64,000 nt of DNA from Mycolicibacillus koreensis (lineage in GTDB: Bacteria; Actinomycetota; Actinomycetes; Mycobacteriales; Mycobacteriaceae), in NCBI RefSeq assembly GCF_002104795.1, contig NZ_NCXO01000011.1:1-64000 (forward strand), written 5' to 3'. The notes beneath the pieces were generated by a model. It did not search any database. It was given only the letters and a program-made list of their open reading frames with translations, and was not told the origin of the DNA. This document shows, piece after piece, positions 45,507 to 54,559 of this stretch. The stretch's first letter is position 1; each line of letters starts with the position of its first letter. The translations under genes and the position numbers were made by a program.

Positions 45507-47023
45507 TATTTGGCGGTGCGGCGCGGGCGGGACAATGCCGACTTGGTCATCATCCGGTTCATCCGGGCCAGCGCCTTCATCGAGTTGTGGTAGTAGTTGC
45601 CGCCCGCCCCGACGTTGGTGCGCGGGGTGACGACGGTCTCCTGCCGGCAGAACTTGCGGATGCCGTCGGCGCCGCCGAAGCGGGCGCCGATCCCGGAGGT
45701 CTTCCAGCCGCCCATCGGGGCGGTGGTGCACATCAGGTTGGAGATGACGTCGTTGATGTTGACCGCGCCGCACTCCAGTTGCAGGGCGATGTCGCGGGCC
45801 CGCGCGGTGTCGCGGGAGAACACCGAGGCACTCAGGCCGTAGGTGCTGGCGTTGGCCAGCCGGATCGCCTCCTCCACGGTGGCGACCTTCATGATCGGCA
45901 GGGTGGGACCGAAGGTCTCCTCGGTCATGCAGGCCATCGAGTGGTCGACGTCGACGAGCACGGTCGGCGGGTAGAAGCTGCCCTTCCCCTCGGTGCGCTT
46001 GCCGCCGGTCAGCGCGCGGGCCCCGGCCGCGAGCGCGTCGCGGACGTGGCGTTCGGTGATCGCCAGTTGGTCCTCGTTGATCAGCGCGCCGAAGTGCTTG
46101 CCCTCCCCGGCGCCGACCTGCAGCTCCTTGACGTCGCGCACGACGGCCTCGACGAACTGGTCGTAGACCGGTTCGAGCACGTAGACGCGCTCCACCGACA
46201 CGCACGTCTGCCCGGCGTTGAACATCGCGCCCCACACCGCGGCGTGCGCGGCCAGGTCGATGTCGGCGTCCTCCAACACGATCATCGGGTCCTTGCCGCC
46301 CAGCTCCAGGCTGACCGGGGTCAGCCGGCGGGCGGCGCGCTCCATCACCTTGACACCGGTGGCGCTGGAGCCGGTGAACTGCACGTAGTCGGCGTTGTCG
46401 ATGACCGCCTCGGAGACCTCCCGGGCCCCCTGGGCCAGTGCCAGCACGTCGGGGCCACCGGACTCCAGCCAGCCGCGGCGCAGCAACTCGGCGGTCAGCG
46501 GGGTGCGCTCGGACGGTTTGAGCAGCACCGCACAACCGGCCGCCAGCGCGCCGATGGCGTCCATCATCGCGTTGGCGACCGGGTAGTTCCACGGGGCGAT
46601 GATGCCCACGACCGGCCGCGGCCGGTAGTGCACGCTGATCTTCTTGATCGCCAGCATCGCCATCGGTGCCGGACGGCGCTCCGGGGCCAGCGCCTTCTCC
46701 ATGGTCTTGATGACGTACGACAGGATCAGGATCAGCAGCGGCACCTCTTGCACCGCGTCGGTTTTGCTCTTGCCGGTCTCGGCGATCAGCAGGTCTTCGA
46801 TCTCGTCGCGGTGGTCGCCGAGCCACACCGCGAAGCGCGCCAGGGCTTTGGCGCGGCCCTTGGCGCCGCGCTGCTCCCATTCGCGTTGCGCGCTGCGCAG
46901 CCCGTCGGCGATCGCGGGAACCTGGGTGGGATCGGTCCACTGCACCTGACCGGCAACATCGCCGGTGGCCGGGTTGAGGATGGTGCCGGTGTTGGGCGTC
47001 TGAACGTCGGAAGTCGCAGTCAT
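45506..47023 (-). CDS. Aldehyde dehydrogenase family protein, SSADH-like
   Basis: A 505-residue ALDH. Motifs are IIAPWNYPVANAMMDAIGALAAGCAVLLKPSE, FTGSSATGVKV, ELGGKDPMIVLE and catalytic Cys in NAGQTCVSVERVYV. It ends with a long basic extension (NYYHNSMKALARMNRMMTKS). This resembles the coniferyl/succinate-semialdehyde dehydrogenase side of the family but is less similar to GabD2, so I leave the substrate open. ATG 47023 is 6 nt after TAGCAT. It overlaps the membrane-protein gene by 1 nt. Confidence 0.88.
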   Translation of the reverse strand: MTATSDVQTPNTGTILNPATGDVAGQVQWTDPTQVPAIADGLRSAQREWEQRGAKGRAKALARFAVWLGDHRDEIEDLLIAETGKSKTDAVQEVPLLILILSYVIKTMEKALAPERRPAPMAMLAIKKISVHYRPRPVVGIIAPWNYPVANAMMDAIGALAAGCAVLLKPSERTPLTAELLRRGWLESGGPDVLALAQGAREVSEAVIDNADYVQFTGSSATGVKVMERAARRLTPVSLELGGKDPMIVLEDADIDLAAHAAVWGAMFNAGQTCVSVERVYVLEPVYDQFVEAVVRDVKELQVGAGEGKHFGALINEDQLAITERHVRDALAAGARALTGGKRTEGKGSFYPPTVLVDVDHSMACMTEETFGPTLPIMKVATVEEAIRLANASTYGLSASVFSRDTARARDIALQLECGAVNINDVISNLMCTTAPMGGWKTSGIGARFGGADGIRKFCRQETVVTPRTNVGAGGNYYHNSMKALARMNRMMTKSALSRPRRTAK

Positions 47024-47085
47024 AGGCCCATGCTAGTCACCAAGTGTGATCCGGGTAACCACACCCTCGACACCTGTCAAATCGA

Positions 47086-47616
47086 TCAGGTGGTCGCGTC
47101 GGGGGCGATGCCGCGCAGATAGGCGGCCTGCCCCAGGTGCTGGGCGCAGTCGTCGATGACGCTGACCAGGCGCACCGCGGCGGTCACCGGCGGATCCCAG
47201 CCGGTGTCGACCACCCGGTTCAACTCCTCGGCGTCGAGCCGGCGCAGGTAGTCGACGGTGAGCTCGTGGACGTCGCGGTAGTAGCCGACGAGCAGCTCGG
47301 CCGGCGGGTGCACCTTGGCGACCTGCTCGGGGGTGTGGCCGTAGCCGGTGTCGTTGGCGTCGAGGTCCAGCCCGAAGCGCCCCACCCATCGGCCCCAGGC
47401 CTGGTCCACGCCGGCGATGTCGGCGACCTGGATGTCCTGGACACGCGCGGAGTGCCACAGCAGCCAGGCGATGCTGTTGGCCTCGGCGGTGGGCCGGTAG
47501 GCGGCCACCGGTGCACTCAGGCCGTCGGTGAGGGCCTCGGCGTGCTCGATGAGCCGGGTGAAGGCGTCGCGCAGCAGGGCGCGCAGGGTGTCGCGGTCGC
47601 TGGCGGTTTGGGTCAT
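47086..47616 (-). CDS. DinB-like / mycothiol-dependent enzyme-fold protein
   Basis: A 176-residue four-helix protein of the DinB/YfiT/mycothiol-S-transferase superfamily. The metal-ligand positions are His in LLWHSARVQD, and His in DDCAQHLGQAAYLRG, with the middle His in YRDVHELTVDYL. These enzymes often use mycothiol or bacillithiol for detoxification; no substrate can be named. ATG 47616 is 6 nt after TAGATT, a leaderless pattern. It lies 29 nt downstream of the tautomerase gene on the same strand. Confidence 0.75.
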   Translation of the reverse strand: MTQTASDRDTLRALLRDAFTRLIEHAEALTDGLSAPVAAYRPTAEANSIAWLLWHSARVQDIQVADIAGVDQAWGRWVGRFGLDLDANDTGYGHTPEQVAKVHPPAELLVGYYRDVHELTVDYLRRLDAEELNRVVDTGWDPPVTAAVRLVSVIDDCAQHLGQAAYLRGIAPDATT

Positions 47617-47645
47617 AGTCCGAATCTACGCCGGTGGCGCGCCGC

Positions 47646-48041
47646 TCAGATCGTGACCGGATATTCCAGGTCGACGTCGCAGGCCGCCTGACCACCCCGG
47701 ATCCCGAAATTCTCGGTGGTGTTCTCCCGCACCACGATTGCGACGTGATCGGCGGGGATGCCCAGCGCGCCAAGGCGTTCGACGATGCCGCGATAGAGGT
47801 TGCGTTTGGCCTGCACCGAGCGGCCGGCGAAACAGTCGATCGTCACCAGCGTGTAGCGCTCCGGGTCGGTGAGGTTCGGCGCGGTGGCGAACCGGTGCGG
47901 TTCATGCACGATCAGGCGCAGGCAACGGTTGTCGGCCGGGATCTCGAACGCGTCGACCAGCGCGTCGTGCACGGCGTCGATGAGGGCGATCTCGTCGTCT
48001 CGGCTGTAGGTGCGGCGGACCTCGATCACGGTGTTCGGCAT
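47646..48041 (-). CDS. Tautomerase-superfamily protein
   Basis: A 131-residue protein starting MPNTVIEVRR: after removal of Met the N-terminal Pro is the general base of 4-oxalocrotonate tautomerase-type enzymes. The length suits the MSAD/CaaD-like or fused type, with two beta-alpha-beta units (about 1-60 and 65-125). It may be a tautomerase or a dehalogenase-like enzyme. GAGGATCGCACC precedes ATG 48041, and the in-frame codons further upstream are rejected because Pro1 must be second. It follows the TetR gene by 36 nt. Confidence 0.78.
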   Translation of the reverse strand: MPNTVIEVRRTYSRDDEIALIDAVHDALVDAFEIPADNRCLRLIVHEPHRFATAPNLTDPERYTLVTIDCFAGRSVQAKRNLYRGIVERLGALGIPADHVAIVVRENTTENFGIRGGQAACDVDLEYPVTI

Positions 48042-48077
48042 GGTGCGATCCTCACACACCGGCGCCCGCGGCGCCGC

Positions 48078-48656
48078 TCACCCGTCGGCGCCGCCGAGCA
48101 CGCCGAGCAACATCTCGAGGCGCGCGGCGCGGTACTGCGGACGCAACCGTTGGTCCCGGTCGAGCGTGACCAGCCCGTGCAGACCCGCCCACACCACCTC
48201 GGCGAAGGTGTCGACGTCGCGGCCGTCGGCGACCGCGGCGACCACCGCGCGCAGTTCCGCGTAGGCGGACGTGACCGGTTCGGGCGTCTCGGCGGCGGCG
48301 AAGCGCAACAGCGACGAGCGGATGAACATCGCCTCGTACAGCGCCGCGTTCTGCCGGGCGAAGTCGCAGTAGGCGTGGGCGAGCCGGCGCAGCGCCGCAC
48401 CGGCGCCGCCCGGGCCGCGACGCGCGGCGCGCAACGCGGCGGTGAGCTCGGCGAACCCGTCGACGGCGACGGCCGCCACCACCTCGTCCATGCCGGCGAA
48501 ATGCGTGTACAGCACCGGTTGGCTGTACTCCACCGCCGTCGAGAGCCGCCGGGTGGTGACCGCGTCCCAGCCGTCGCACTCGGCGAGGCGGCGCGCCGCG
48601 GCGACGATCAACCGTCGCCGGGCTCGCCGCTCGCGGGTTCGACGGTCCTCGGCCAC
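48078..48656 (-). CDS. TetR-family regulator
   Basis: A 192-residue regulator with an N-terminal helix-turn-helix (about 12-60; ECDGWDAVTTRRLSTAVEYSQPVLYTHFAGMDE) and a helical ligand domain. GTG 48656 is the start; no strong ribosome site is seen. The 102-bp divergent spacer to the DUF1772 gene contains two TAGCGGCGCTA palindromes and a larger GCTAGAA-a-TTCTAGC palindrome, probably its own operators (48667-48747). The likely targets are itself and the DUF1772 plus DDN-like genes. Confidence 0.85.
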   Translation of the reverse strand: MAEDRRTRERRARRRLIVAAARRLAECDGWDAVTTRRLSTAVEYSQPVLYTHFAGMDEVVAAVAVDGFAELTAALRAARRGPGGAGAALRRLAHAYCDFARQNAALYEAMFIRSSLLRFAAAETPEPVTSAYAELRAVVAAVADGRDVDTFAEVVWAGLHGLVTLDRDQRLRPQYRAARLEMLLGVLGGADG

Positions 48657-48666
48657 CCCCGGACTA

Positions 48667-48747
48667 TAGCGGCGCTAGAAACGATAGCGGCGCTATTGCC
48701 ACCGCCCCCACCAGCGTCTAGCATTGCTAGAAATTCTAGCGACGCTT
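48667..48747. promoter_or_regulatory. TetR operator cluster (three palindromes)
   Basis: TAGCGGCGCTA occurs at 48667-48677 and 48685-48695, in an 18-bp direct spacing. GCTAGAA-a-TTCTAGC is at 48726-48740 and overlaps a degenerate third copy, TAGCGACGCTT (48737-48747). The cluster fills the spacer between the TetR gene and the DUF1772 gene. Confidence 0.7.
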
Positions 48748-48758
48748 GGAGGTGGTCG

Positions 48759-49232
48759 ATGGTCGAACCGGCGCAGATCGCCGCCCTGGTGGCGATCCTC
48801 GGGGTATCGGTGCTCTTCGGCACCGACATGTTCTGCGCGGTGGTGATGCGACCGGCCTGGGCTCACCTCGACGACGGGCCACTGGCCGCGGCCACCGGGT
48901 TCATGCACGCCTACGGCGATCGACGGATGCCGGTCTTCGGGATCCTCGGCGGGGTGGGCGCGGGCACCGCCGCCGCCTTGGCCGGCGGTGCCGGGCGGTG
49001 GGCACCGGCAGCGGCCGCCGGGATCGCGCTGGCGGTGCTGCTGGGGTGGCTGCTGGTGTACCAGCGCGTCAGCGCGCCGATCAATCGGGACCTGATCGCG
49101 GCCGCCACCCGGGGATGTCGCCCCGGGCGGGCGCGGCAACTCCAGACCGCCTGGGATCGGGTCATCGCCCTGCGGGCAAGCCTGCAGGGTGTGGCGCTGG
49201 CGGCGCTGTGCCTGGCCCTGACACTGCCCTGA
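48759..49232 (+). CDS. DUF1772 membrane protein (anthrone-oxygenase-like)
   Basis: A 157-residue protein with four hydrophobic helices (about 5-27, 55-75, 82-105 and 130-155) and the polar WDRVIALRASLQG segment near the end, the pattern of DUF1772/anthrone oxygenase-like proteins. These are small oxygenase-like or NoxD-type membrane proteins, often beside TetR genes. GGAGG lies 6 nt before ATG 48759. It is divergent from the TetR gene and probably co-transcribed with the next gene, 37 nt further on. Confidence 0.8.
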   Translation: MVEPAQIAALVAILGVSVLFGTDMFCAVVMRPAWAHLDDGPLAAATGFMHAYGDRRMPVFGILGGVGAGTAAALAGGAGRWAPAAAAGIALAVLLGWLLVYQRVSAPINRDLIAAATRGCRPGRARQLQTAWDRVIALRASLQGVALAALCLALTLP

Positions 49233-49269
49233 CCCCCTGACACCCTGACACCCTGAGGAGAGGACCACG

Positions 49270-49644
49270 ATGAGTACCCCACGACGCCCGCACGCCCTCG
49301 GCCGCGCCCTGATGCGCGCGGCCCCGCTGCTCAACGCCCCGGTGATGGCCGTGGGCAACTCCCGGTTCGGCGGCGTGCTTGATCGCACCATCACCCGGTT
49401 GACCTACACCGGCCGGCGCTCCGGGCGCACGGTCACGATCCCGGTGGCCTACCGGCGCACCGGGGACACCGTCGTGGTCGGGGTGAATCTTCCGGAGGCG
49501 AAGACGTGGTGGCGCAATTTCACCGGCCCCGGGGCGCCGCTGAGCCTGCGTCTCGACGGTGTCGACCACCCCGGTCATGGGGTGGCCGAGCGCTACGCCG
49601 ACGGCCGGGTGCAGGTGGTGGTGACCCTCAGCGCGACGGGATGA
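49270..49644 (+). CDS. Deazaflavin (F420)-dependent nitroreductase-family protein, DDN-like
   Basis: A 124-residue split-barrel protein of the DUF385/DDN family. The typical motif LTYTGRRSGRTVTIPVAYRR is at about 45-64, and WWRNFTGPGAPLSLRL follows near 78. Members use F420H2 to reduce quinones or nitroimidazoles and act at the membrane surface. GAGGAGAGGACCACG precedes ATG 49270. The substrate is not known. It converges with the GAF-ANTAR gene, 6 nt away. Confidence 0.85.
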   Translation: MSTPRRPHALGRALMRAAPLLNAPVMAVGNSRFGGVLDRTITRLTYTGRRSGRTVTIPVAYRRTGDTVVVGVNLPEAKTWWRNFTGPGAPLSLRLDGVDHPGHGVAERYADGRVQVVVTLSATG

Positions 49645-49650
49645 CGGTCC

Positions 49651-50352
49651 TCAGCGGTCGGGCAGTCGCGTTTCGTGGTCATCGACGATCCACCGCGCGA
49701 TGTCGACGAGTTTGATGTTGGTGTGCTGGGAGGTGCGCAGCAGCAACTGGAAGGCCTGCAGACCCGACAGCCGTTCGCGGGCCATCAGGATGCCCTTGGC
49801 CTGGCCGATCACGTCACGGCTGGCCAGCGCGGTCTGCAACTGTGATTCCGACACCGCCCCGCAGAGCGCGACCGAGGCGTGCTGGGCCACGATCTCCCCC
49901 GCCGCGATCGACTCGTCGGTGAACGCCCCCGCCACGGCGCCGTAGAGATTCAACGCGCCGAGGTTCTCGTGGCGTACCCGCAGCTGAAACGACAGCACGC
50001 TGCCCACGCCGCGCCGGGCGGCCAGCCGGGTGAACCGCGGCCAGCGGGTCTCGGTGGCGGTGTCGGCGATCAGCACGGTGCGCTGCTCGCCCAACGCGCT
50101 CAGGCACGGGCCCTCGCCGAGCCGGGTCTGCGCCTGGTCGAGTTCGGCGACCAGGTCGGCGCTGGGCACCCGGGAGGTGACGGTGCGGCCCTCGATCATC
50201 GAGATCCCCGACCATCGCGCGCCGGGCACGATCGACAGCGCCCCGGCGACGATGGCCTGCAGGGTGGTCTCGGTGTCACTGCGGCCCTGCATCTCGATGG
50301 CGAAATTCCCCAGGACGGCAGCCAGATCCGACCGCGAGGGCGTCGCGTTCAT
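49651..50352 (-). CDS. GAF-ANTAR regulator
   Basis: A 233-residue protein with a GAF domain (about 20-160; ALSIVPGARWSGISMIEG and LGALNLYGAVAGAFT) followed by an ANTAR RNA-binding domain (about 165-225; IGQAKGILMARERLSGLQAFQLLLRTSQ). ANTAR proteins bind tandem hairpins in nascent RNA and prevent termination. No cognate hairpins are visible in this window. It is convergent with the DDN-like gene. The start is ATG 50352; no obvious ribosome site can be seen. Confidence 0.85.
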   Translation of the reverse strand: MNATPSRSDLAAVLGNFAIEMQGRSDTETTLQAIVAGALSIVPGARWSGISMIEGRTVTSRVPSADLVAELDQAQTRLGEGPCLSALGEQRTVLIADTATETRWPRFTRLAARRGVGSVLSFQLRVRHENLGALNLYGAVAGAFTDESIAAGEIVAQHASVALCGAVSESQLQTALASRDVIGQAKGILMARERLSGLQAFQLLLRTSQHTNIKLVDIARWIVDDHETRLPDR

Positions 50353-50488
50353 CGCTCAACGGTAATCCCTGCCGCCCTGGGGCGCCCCCGACCGCCAGCG
50401 TCTTGACGGCCAAGGGCTAGGCGACGCGCAAGCCCGGACTTCCGCCCCGCCTGCCCCGTGCGTACCCGCCGTGTGCGGAGTTCATGCC

Positions 50489-51628
50489 TCACGCTCCGTC
50501 GTCGAAGCGGGCGCCGAGTCCGCCGAGGGCCACCGCGCGGCTGATGTCGCTGGGCGAAACGATGCCGACCAGCACACCGTCGGCCAGCACCAGGGCGCGC
50601 CCGTCGGTGGCCGACGACAGCCTTCCCAGCAGCGCGGTGAGCGCCTCGTCGGGGTGCGCGGTGGGGATCTGCTCCGGTGGGCAGGCGATGTCGCGCAACG
50701 TGGTGGTGGCGCGCCGGTCGGCGGGGACCGCCCGGACACGGTTGAACGTGACCAGGCCGGCCAGCCGGCCGTGGTCGAGCAGCGGGAAGCTGGAGTGCCG
50801 CCGCCCCAGCGCGGTGTACTGCACGAACTCGGCGACGCTGACGTTTCCCTCGTCGAGGGTTTCGGGGTCGGCGGTCATCACGTCGCGCACCCGCACCCCG
50901 GCCAGCGCGGTGGTGGTGCGGGCCTGCTGCTCCTCGGCGTTGGCCATCGTCACCACGAACAGCCCCAGCAGCACCCACCACAGCCCGTTGAGCCCGGCCC
51001 CGCCGAGCGCCTGCAGGATCCCCAGCGCGATCAGCGTGAACCCGAAGATGCGTCCGGCGCGCGCGGCCACCACGGTCGCGGTGGAACGGTCGCCGCGCCA
51101 CGCCCAGATCGCCGAGCGCAGGATCCGGCCGCCGTCGAGCGGGGCCGCCGGGATGGTGTTGAACACCGCCAGCACCACGTTGATCACCGCGAGGTAGGTG
51201 GGCACGGCCACCACCAGCGAGCCCGCGTCGGTGAGCGCCGCCAACCGGGCCAGCCCGTAGCAGCCGGCGGCGATCAGCAGGCTGCTCGCCGGACCCACCG
51301 CCGAGATCCGGAAGTCCGCCCCGGGGGTGGGTGCCTCACCGCGCAACCGGGCCACCCCGCCGAGCAGCCACAGCGTGATCCCGTCGACCGCGACGCCGTT
51401 GCGCCGCGCCACCACCGCGTGCGCCAATTCGTGGCCCAGAAGCGACGCGACGAACAACAGCGCGGCCAGCACGGCGGCGGACACATACGCCGCGGCCGGA
51501 TAGCCGGGGGCGATGTCGGGCAGTTGGGCCGTGAGCCCGGCGACCAGCAGCACCACGATCGCCAGCACACTCCAGTGCACCCCGACCGCCACCCCGGCGA
51601 CCCGGCCGAGCTTCACCGTCGTTTTCAT
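50489..51628 (-). CDS. Site-2-protease-like M50 metallopeptidase with CBS domains (Rip3-like)
   Basis: A 379-residue polytopic protease. The zinc motif HELAH is in LLGHELAHAVVARR near residue 65, and the second ligand in a DG motif (PAAPLDGGRIL) near 163. About six hydrophobic segments form the catalytic core (1-225); two CBS domains (about 250-375) follow. It resembles M. tuberculosis Rip3 (Rv2625c), a regulated intramembrane protease whose substrates are not known. ATG 51628 was chosen over the longer frame because conservation begins at KTTVKLGRVAGV. It is divergent from the amidohydrolase, with 43 nt between. Confidence 0.85.
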   Translation of the reverse strand: MKTTVKLGRVAGVAVGVHWSVLAIVVLLVAGLTAQLPDIAPGYPAAAYVSAAVLAALLFVASLLGHELAHAVVARRNGVAVDGITLWLLGGVARLRGEAPTPGADFRISAVGPASSLLIAAGCYGLARLAALTDAGSLVVAVPTYLAVINVVLAVFNTIPAAPLDGGRILRSAIWAWRGDRSTATVVAARAGRIFGFTLIALGILQALGGAGLNGLWWVLLGLFVVTMANAEEQQARTTTALAGVRVRDVMTADPETLDEGNVSVAEFVQYTALGRRHSSFPLLDHGRLAGLVTFNRVRAVPADRRATTTLRDIACPPEQIPTAHPDEALTALLGRLSSATDGRALVLADGVLVGIVSPSDISRAVALGGLGARFDDGA

Positions 51629-51671
51629 CAGCGCCCTTTCCGGACCCGCACCCCAACCGTAGGTTAGAACC

Positions 51672-53384
51672 ATGAGCTACGACCTGATTCTGCGCAACGG
51701 CACCATCGTCGACGGGCTGGGCGGGGACCCGTATGTCGGGGATGTGGCGGTGCGTGACGGGGTGATCGCCGCGGTCGGCGCGGTGGGCGGCTCGGGGGTC
51801 CGCGAGATCGACGCGACCGGATTGCTGGTCACCCCGGGCTTCGTCGACCTGCACACGCATTACGACGGGCAGGCGATCTGGTCGGATCGGCTCAACCCGT
51901 CGTCGGCGCACGGGGTGACCACCGCAGTGATGGGCAACTGCGGTGTGGGCTTCGCGCCGTGCCGCACCGAGGACCACGACGTGCTCGTCGACGTGATGGC
52001 CGGGGTGGAGGACATCCCCGGGGTGGTGATGACCGACGGGCTGCCGTGGACGTGGGAGACGTTCCCGCAGTACCTCGACGCCCTCGACGCCGGGCGCCGC
52101 GACATCGACGTGGGCGTGTACCTGCCGCATTCGCCGTTGCGGGTCTACGTGATGGGCCGCCGCGGAGTCGAGCGCGAACCGGCCACCGCCGAGGACCTGG
52201 CCCGGATGCGGGCGCTGGCCACCGAGGCGGTGCGCGCCGGGGCGCTGGGGTTCGCGTCGTCGCGGCTGGCCACCCACCGCACCGAGGGCGGTGAGCAGAT
52301 CCCCAGCTTCGCCGCGGCCGAGCGGGAGCTGACCGAGATCGCCCGCGGGGTCGCCGCCGGCGGAGGCGGGTTGATCCAGTTCGTGCCGGATCTGCCGGCC
52401 GGCGGTTTCCAGCCGGTGCTGCAGCAGGTGTTCAACGCGGCCGCGGATGCGAGCCTGCCGGTGACGTTCACGCTGATCGCGTTGAACAGCGGAGAACCGC
52501 TGTGGCCGGAGGCGGTCGAGATGATCGAGCAGGCCAACTCCGCCGGCGGGCAGGTGACCGCCCAGGTGTTCCCCCGTCCGATCGGGTTGATGATCGGGCT
52601 GGAGTTGACCGCCAACCCGTTCGTTCTGTACCCGAGCTATCAGCAGATCGCGGACCTGCCGCTGGACCAGCGGGTCGCCGAGATGCGCAAACCCGAGGTG
52701 CGCCAACGCATTCTGTCCGACTCTGCGACCACGGTGCCGGCCAACCCGATCCTGTACATGGCGCAGGCCTGGGACTGGATCTTCCCGCTGGGCGAGGATG
52801 CGAACTACGAGCCGGACCCCGCCAACAGCATCGCCGCGCGCGCCGCCGCCCGTGGCGTCTCCCCGGTGGAGGAGGCCTACGACCGGGTCCTCGACGACGA
52901 CGGGCACGCGATCCTGTTGGGCGCGTTGGCGAATTTCGAGGGCGGATCACTGGACACCGTGGGCGAGTTGCTGCGCCGCGACGACGTCGTCCTCGGCCTC
53001 GGCGACGGCGGGGCCCACTACGGCATGATCTGCGACTCCAGCTTCCCCACCTATCTGCTCACCCACTGGGCACGGGACCGGGCGTCGGGACGTATCGGTG
53101 TGCCCCAAGCGATCCGGGAGCTCACTTCGGTGCCCGCGGGCGTGGCCGGGCTGGGTGACCGGGGACGGATCGCCGTCGGCTACAAGGCCGATCTCAACGT
53201 CATCGACCACGCGGGGCTGCGGCTGCACAAACCGGTGATCACCTACGACCTGCCCGGCGGCGGTCGCCGTCTCGACCAGACCGCCGACGGCTACGTCGCC
53301 ACGATCGTCGCCGGTGAGGTGATCGCCGAGAACGGCGTGCCCACCGCCGCGCGGCCCGGGCGATTGGTGCGCGGCCGGCGCTGA
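51672..53384 (+). CDS. N-acyl-D-amino-acid deacylase-like amidohydrolase
   Basis: A 570-residue metal-dependent amidohydrolase. The metal motif is in FVDLHTHYDGQAIW (HxH), and LGLGDGGAHYGMI near 440 provides the catalytic Asp. The beta-sandwich part is split between the N- and C-termini (VDGLGGDPYVGDVAVRDG, and RGRIAVGYKADLNVID). It resembles D-aminoacylases and the mycobacterial Rv2913c. ATG 51672 is 6 nt after TAGGTT, so it is probably leaderless. It is divergent from the Rip3-like gene. Confidence 0.88.
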   Translation: MSYDLILRNGTIVDGLGGDPYVGDVAVRDGVIAAVGAVGGSGVREIDATGLLVTPGFVDLHTHYDGQAIWSDRLNPSSAHGVTTAVMGNCGVGFAPCRTEDHDVLVDVMAGVEDIPGVVMTDGLPWTWETFPQYLDALDAGRRDIDVGVYLPHSPLRVYVMGRRGVEREPATAEDLARMRALATEAVRAGALGFASSRLATHRTEGGEQIPSFAAAERELTEIARGVAAGGGGLIQFVPDLPAGGFQPVLQQVFNAAADASLPVTFTLIALNSGEPLWPEAVEMIEQANSAGGQVTAQVFPRPIGLMIGLELTANPFVLYPSYQQIADLPLDQRVAEMRKPEVRQRILSDSATTVPANPILYMAQAWDWIFPLGEDANYEPDPANSIAARAAARGVSPVEEAYDRVLDDDGHAILLGALANFEGGSLDTVGELLRRDDVVLGLGDGGAHYGMICDSSFPTYLLTHWARDRASGRIGVPQAIRELTSVPAGVAGLGDRGRIAVGYKADLNVIDHAGLRLHKPVITYDLPGGGRRLDQTADGYVATIVAGEVIAENGVPTAARPGRLVRGRR

Positions 53385-53422
53385 GCCCCGTTCTAGGATG
53401 TGGGCCGACGTCAGGAGCACCC

Positions 53423-54385
53423 ATGTCCTACCCGCCCTACCCCCCGGAGTTGCCGTACCCGGAGTACTCCGACGGGCCCGTGCAGCCGTATCCGGAGTAT
53501 CAGTCGGTGCCCTACATCGGCGGCTACGGCCCGGCGCAGCCGCCGCCCCCGCCGCGCCGGCCCGGCAGCCACACCGCGCTGATCGTCTCCGGCGTCGTGG
53601 TGCTGGTCGCCGCTGTGGCGTTCGTCGGCATTTTGGCCTGGTCGTCGCTGTCGGACTCGCACACCACCACCGCCGCGCCGACCTCGACGACGCCCGCGTC
53701 GGCGGCTCCCCCGGCCACAACGACGTCGAGCACCCCGACGACCACCAGCACCGCCCCGACCAGCACCACGGCCCCGACCCCGTTGTCGGACACCTGCAAC
53801 GAGTCGGCCAACGGTCCGGGACCGGCGACCCCGGCGGGCTGGTCGACGGTGACCTCGCCGCGGAAGATCGTCTACGACGTGCCCCCGCAGTGGCGGGTGT
53901 TGTCGTGCAGCACCCTGGTCGGCTGGGAGAAGGAGTGCGATGACGGCCCGTTCGGCTACTGCCCGATCCGGATGATGAGTGGTGCGGCCGAACTCGAGGA
54001 TGACCGTTGCGAGTCCGAAAGCCACGCGGTGACCGGCGTTCCGGGCGCGGCCAACGCCAGTGACATCGACGACGCGGTGCGCAAGGAGACCGCTCTGGTC
54101 GCCGACATCTACACCGACGAGGACGTCGTGCCGACGGTGTCGTTGAGCGAGCCGCGACACTTCACCATCGGCGACACCCCGGCGGTGGAGATCGATGCGA
54201 CCGTCACCGGAATCGCCCCCGGCTGCGCCGGTTCGCCGAGCGCGCTGCACGTCATGGTCGCCACCACGGTGCCCAGCGAGGAGGGCCCGGTGATGTTCGT
54301 CGCGTCGATCATGCAGGGCGGGCAGGGCGACCCCGACCCGGGCCTCGGGGAGCAGTTGGTCGCCACGCTGCGCTTCGCCGGCTGA
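53423..54385 (+). CDS. Single-pass membrane protein with Pro/Tyr and Thr/Ser tracts
   Basis: A 320-residue protein. The cytoplasmic N-terminus is rich in Pro, Tyr and Gly (1-50), one transmembrane helix follows (about 52-73), then a Thr/Ser/Pro linker (about 78-122) and a 195-residue extracytoplasmic domain with six cysteines (CNES, SCST, ECDDG, YCPI, RCES, GCAG), which could form three disulfides. The arrangement is common among mycobacterial surface proteins of unknown function. CAGGAGCACCC precedes ATG 53423. It is followed by a GC-rich low-complexity stretch (54386-54490). Confidence 0.7.
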   Translation: MSYPPYPPELPYPEYSDGPVQPYPEYQSVPYIGGYGPAQPPPPPRRPGSHTALIVSGVVVLVAAVAFVGILAWSSLSDSHTTTAAPTSTTPASAAPPATTTSSTPTTTSTAPTSTTAPTPLSDTCNESANGPGPATPAGWSTVTSPRKIVYDVPPQWRVLSCSTLVGWEKECDDGPFGYCPIRMMSGAAELEDDRCESESHAVTGVPGAANASDIDDAVRKETALVADIYTDEDVVPTVSLSEPRHFTIGDTPAVEIDATVTGIAPGCAGSPSALHVMVATTVPSEEGPVMFVASIMQGGQGDPDPGLGEQLVATLRFAG

Positions 54386-54492
54386 GCGATCGTCGCGCCG
54401 GGCCGCCGCGGGGGTGTGGCCGCCGCGGGCCGGGCCGCCGCGGGGGCTGGGCCGCCGCCGGGCCGGGCCGGGCCGCCCCCGGGTCGCCGCAG

Positions 54493-54547
54493 CCGTGTGC
54501 GGTGTCGTCCGCGACACGCCGCTGCGGGCGGACCATTTCGCACACGG
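54493..54547. repeat. Left 55-bp inverted repeat of the DUF559 cassette
   Basis: Begins CCGTGTGC and ends GCACACGG. It matches the reverse complement of 55513-55567 at 49 of 55 positions; the mismatches cluster at 2 sites (near bp 9-12 and 31-35). Each repeat is itself a near palindrome: outer CCGTGTGC/GCACACGG arms and inner GTCCGC/GCGGAC arms. It starts 12 nt after the DUF559 stop. Confidence 0.85.
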
Positions 54548-54559
54548 TCGGTGCTTGCG

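Noticed and set aside
54386..54490. GC-rich low-complexity stretch before the left repeat
   Set aside because: No unit is clear and no element can be named; it is probably ordinary slippage.
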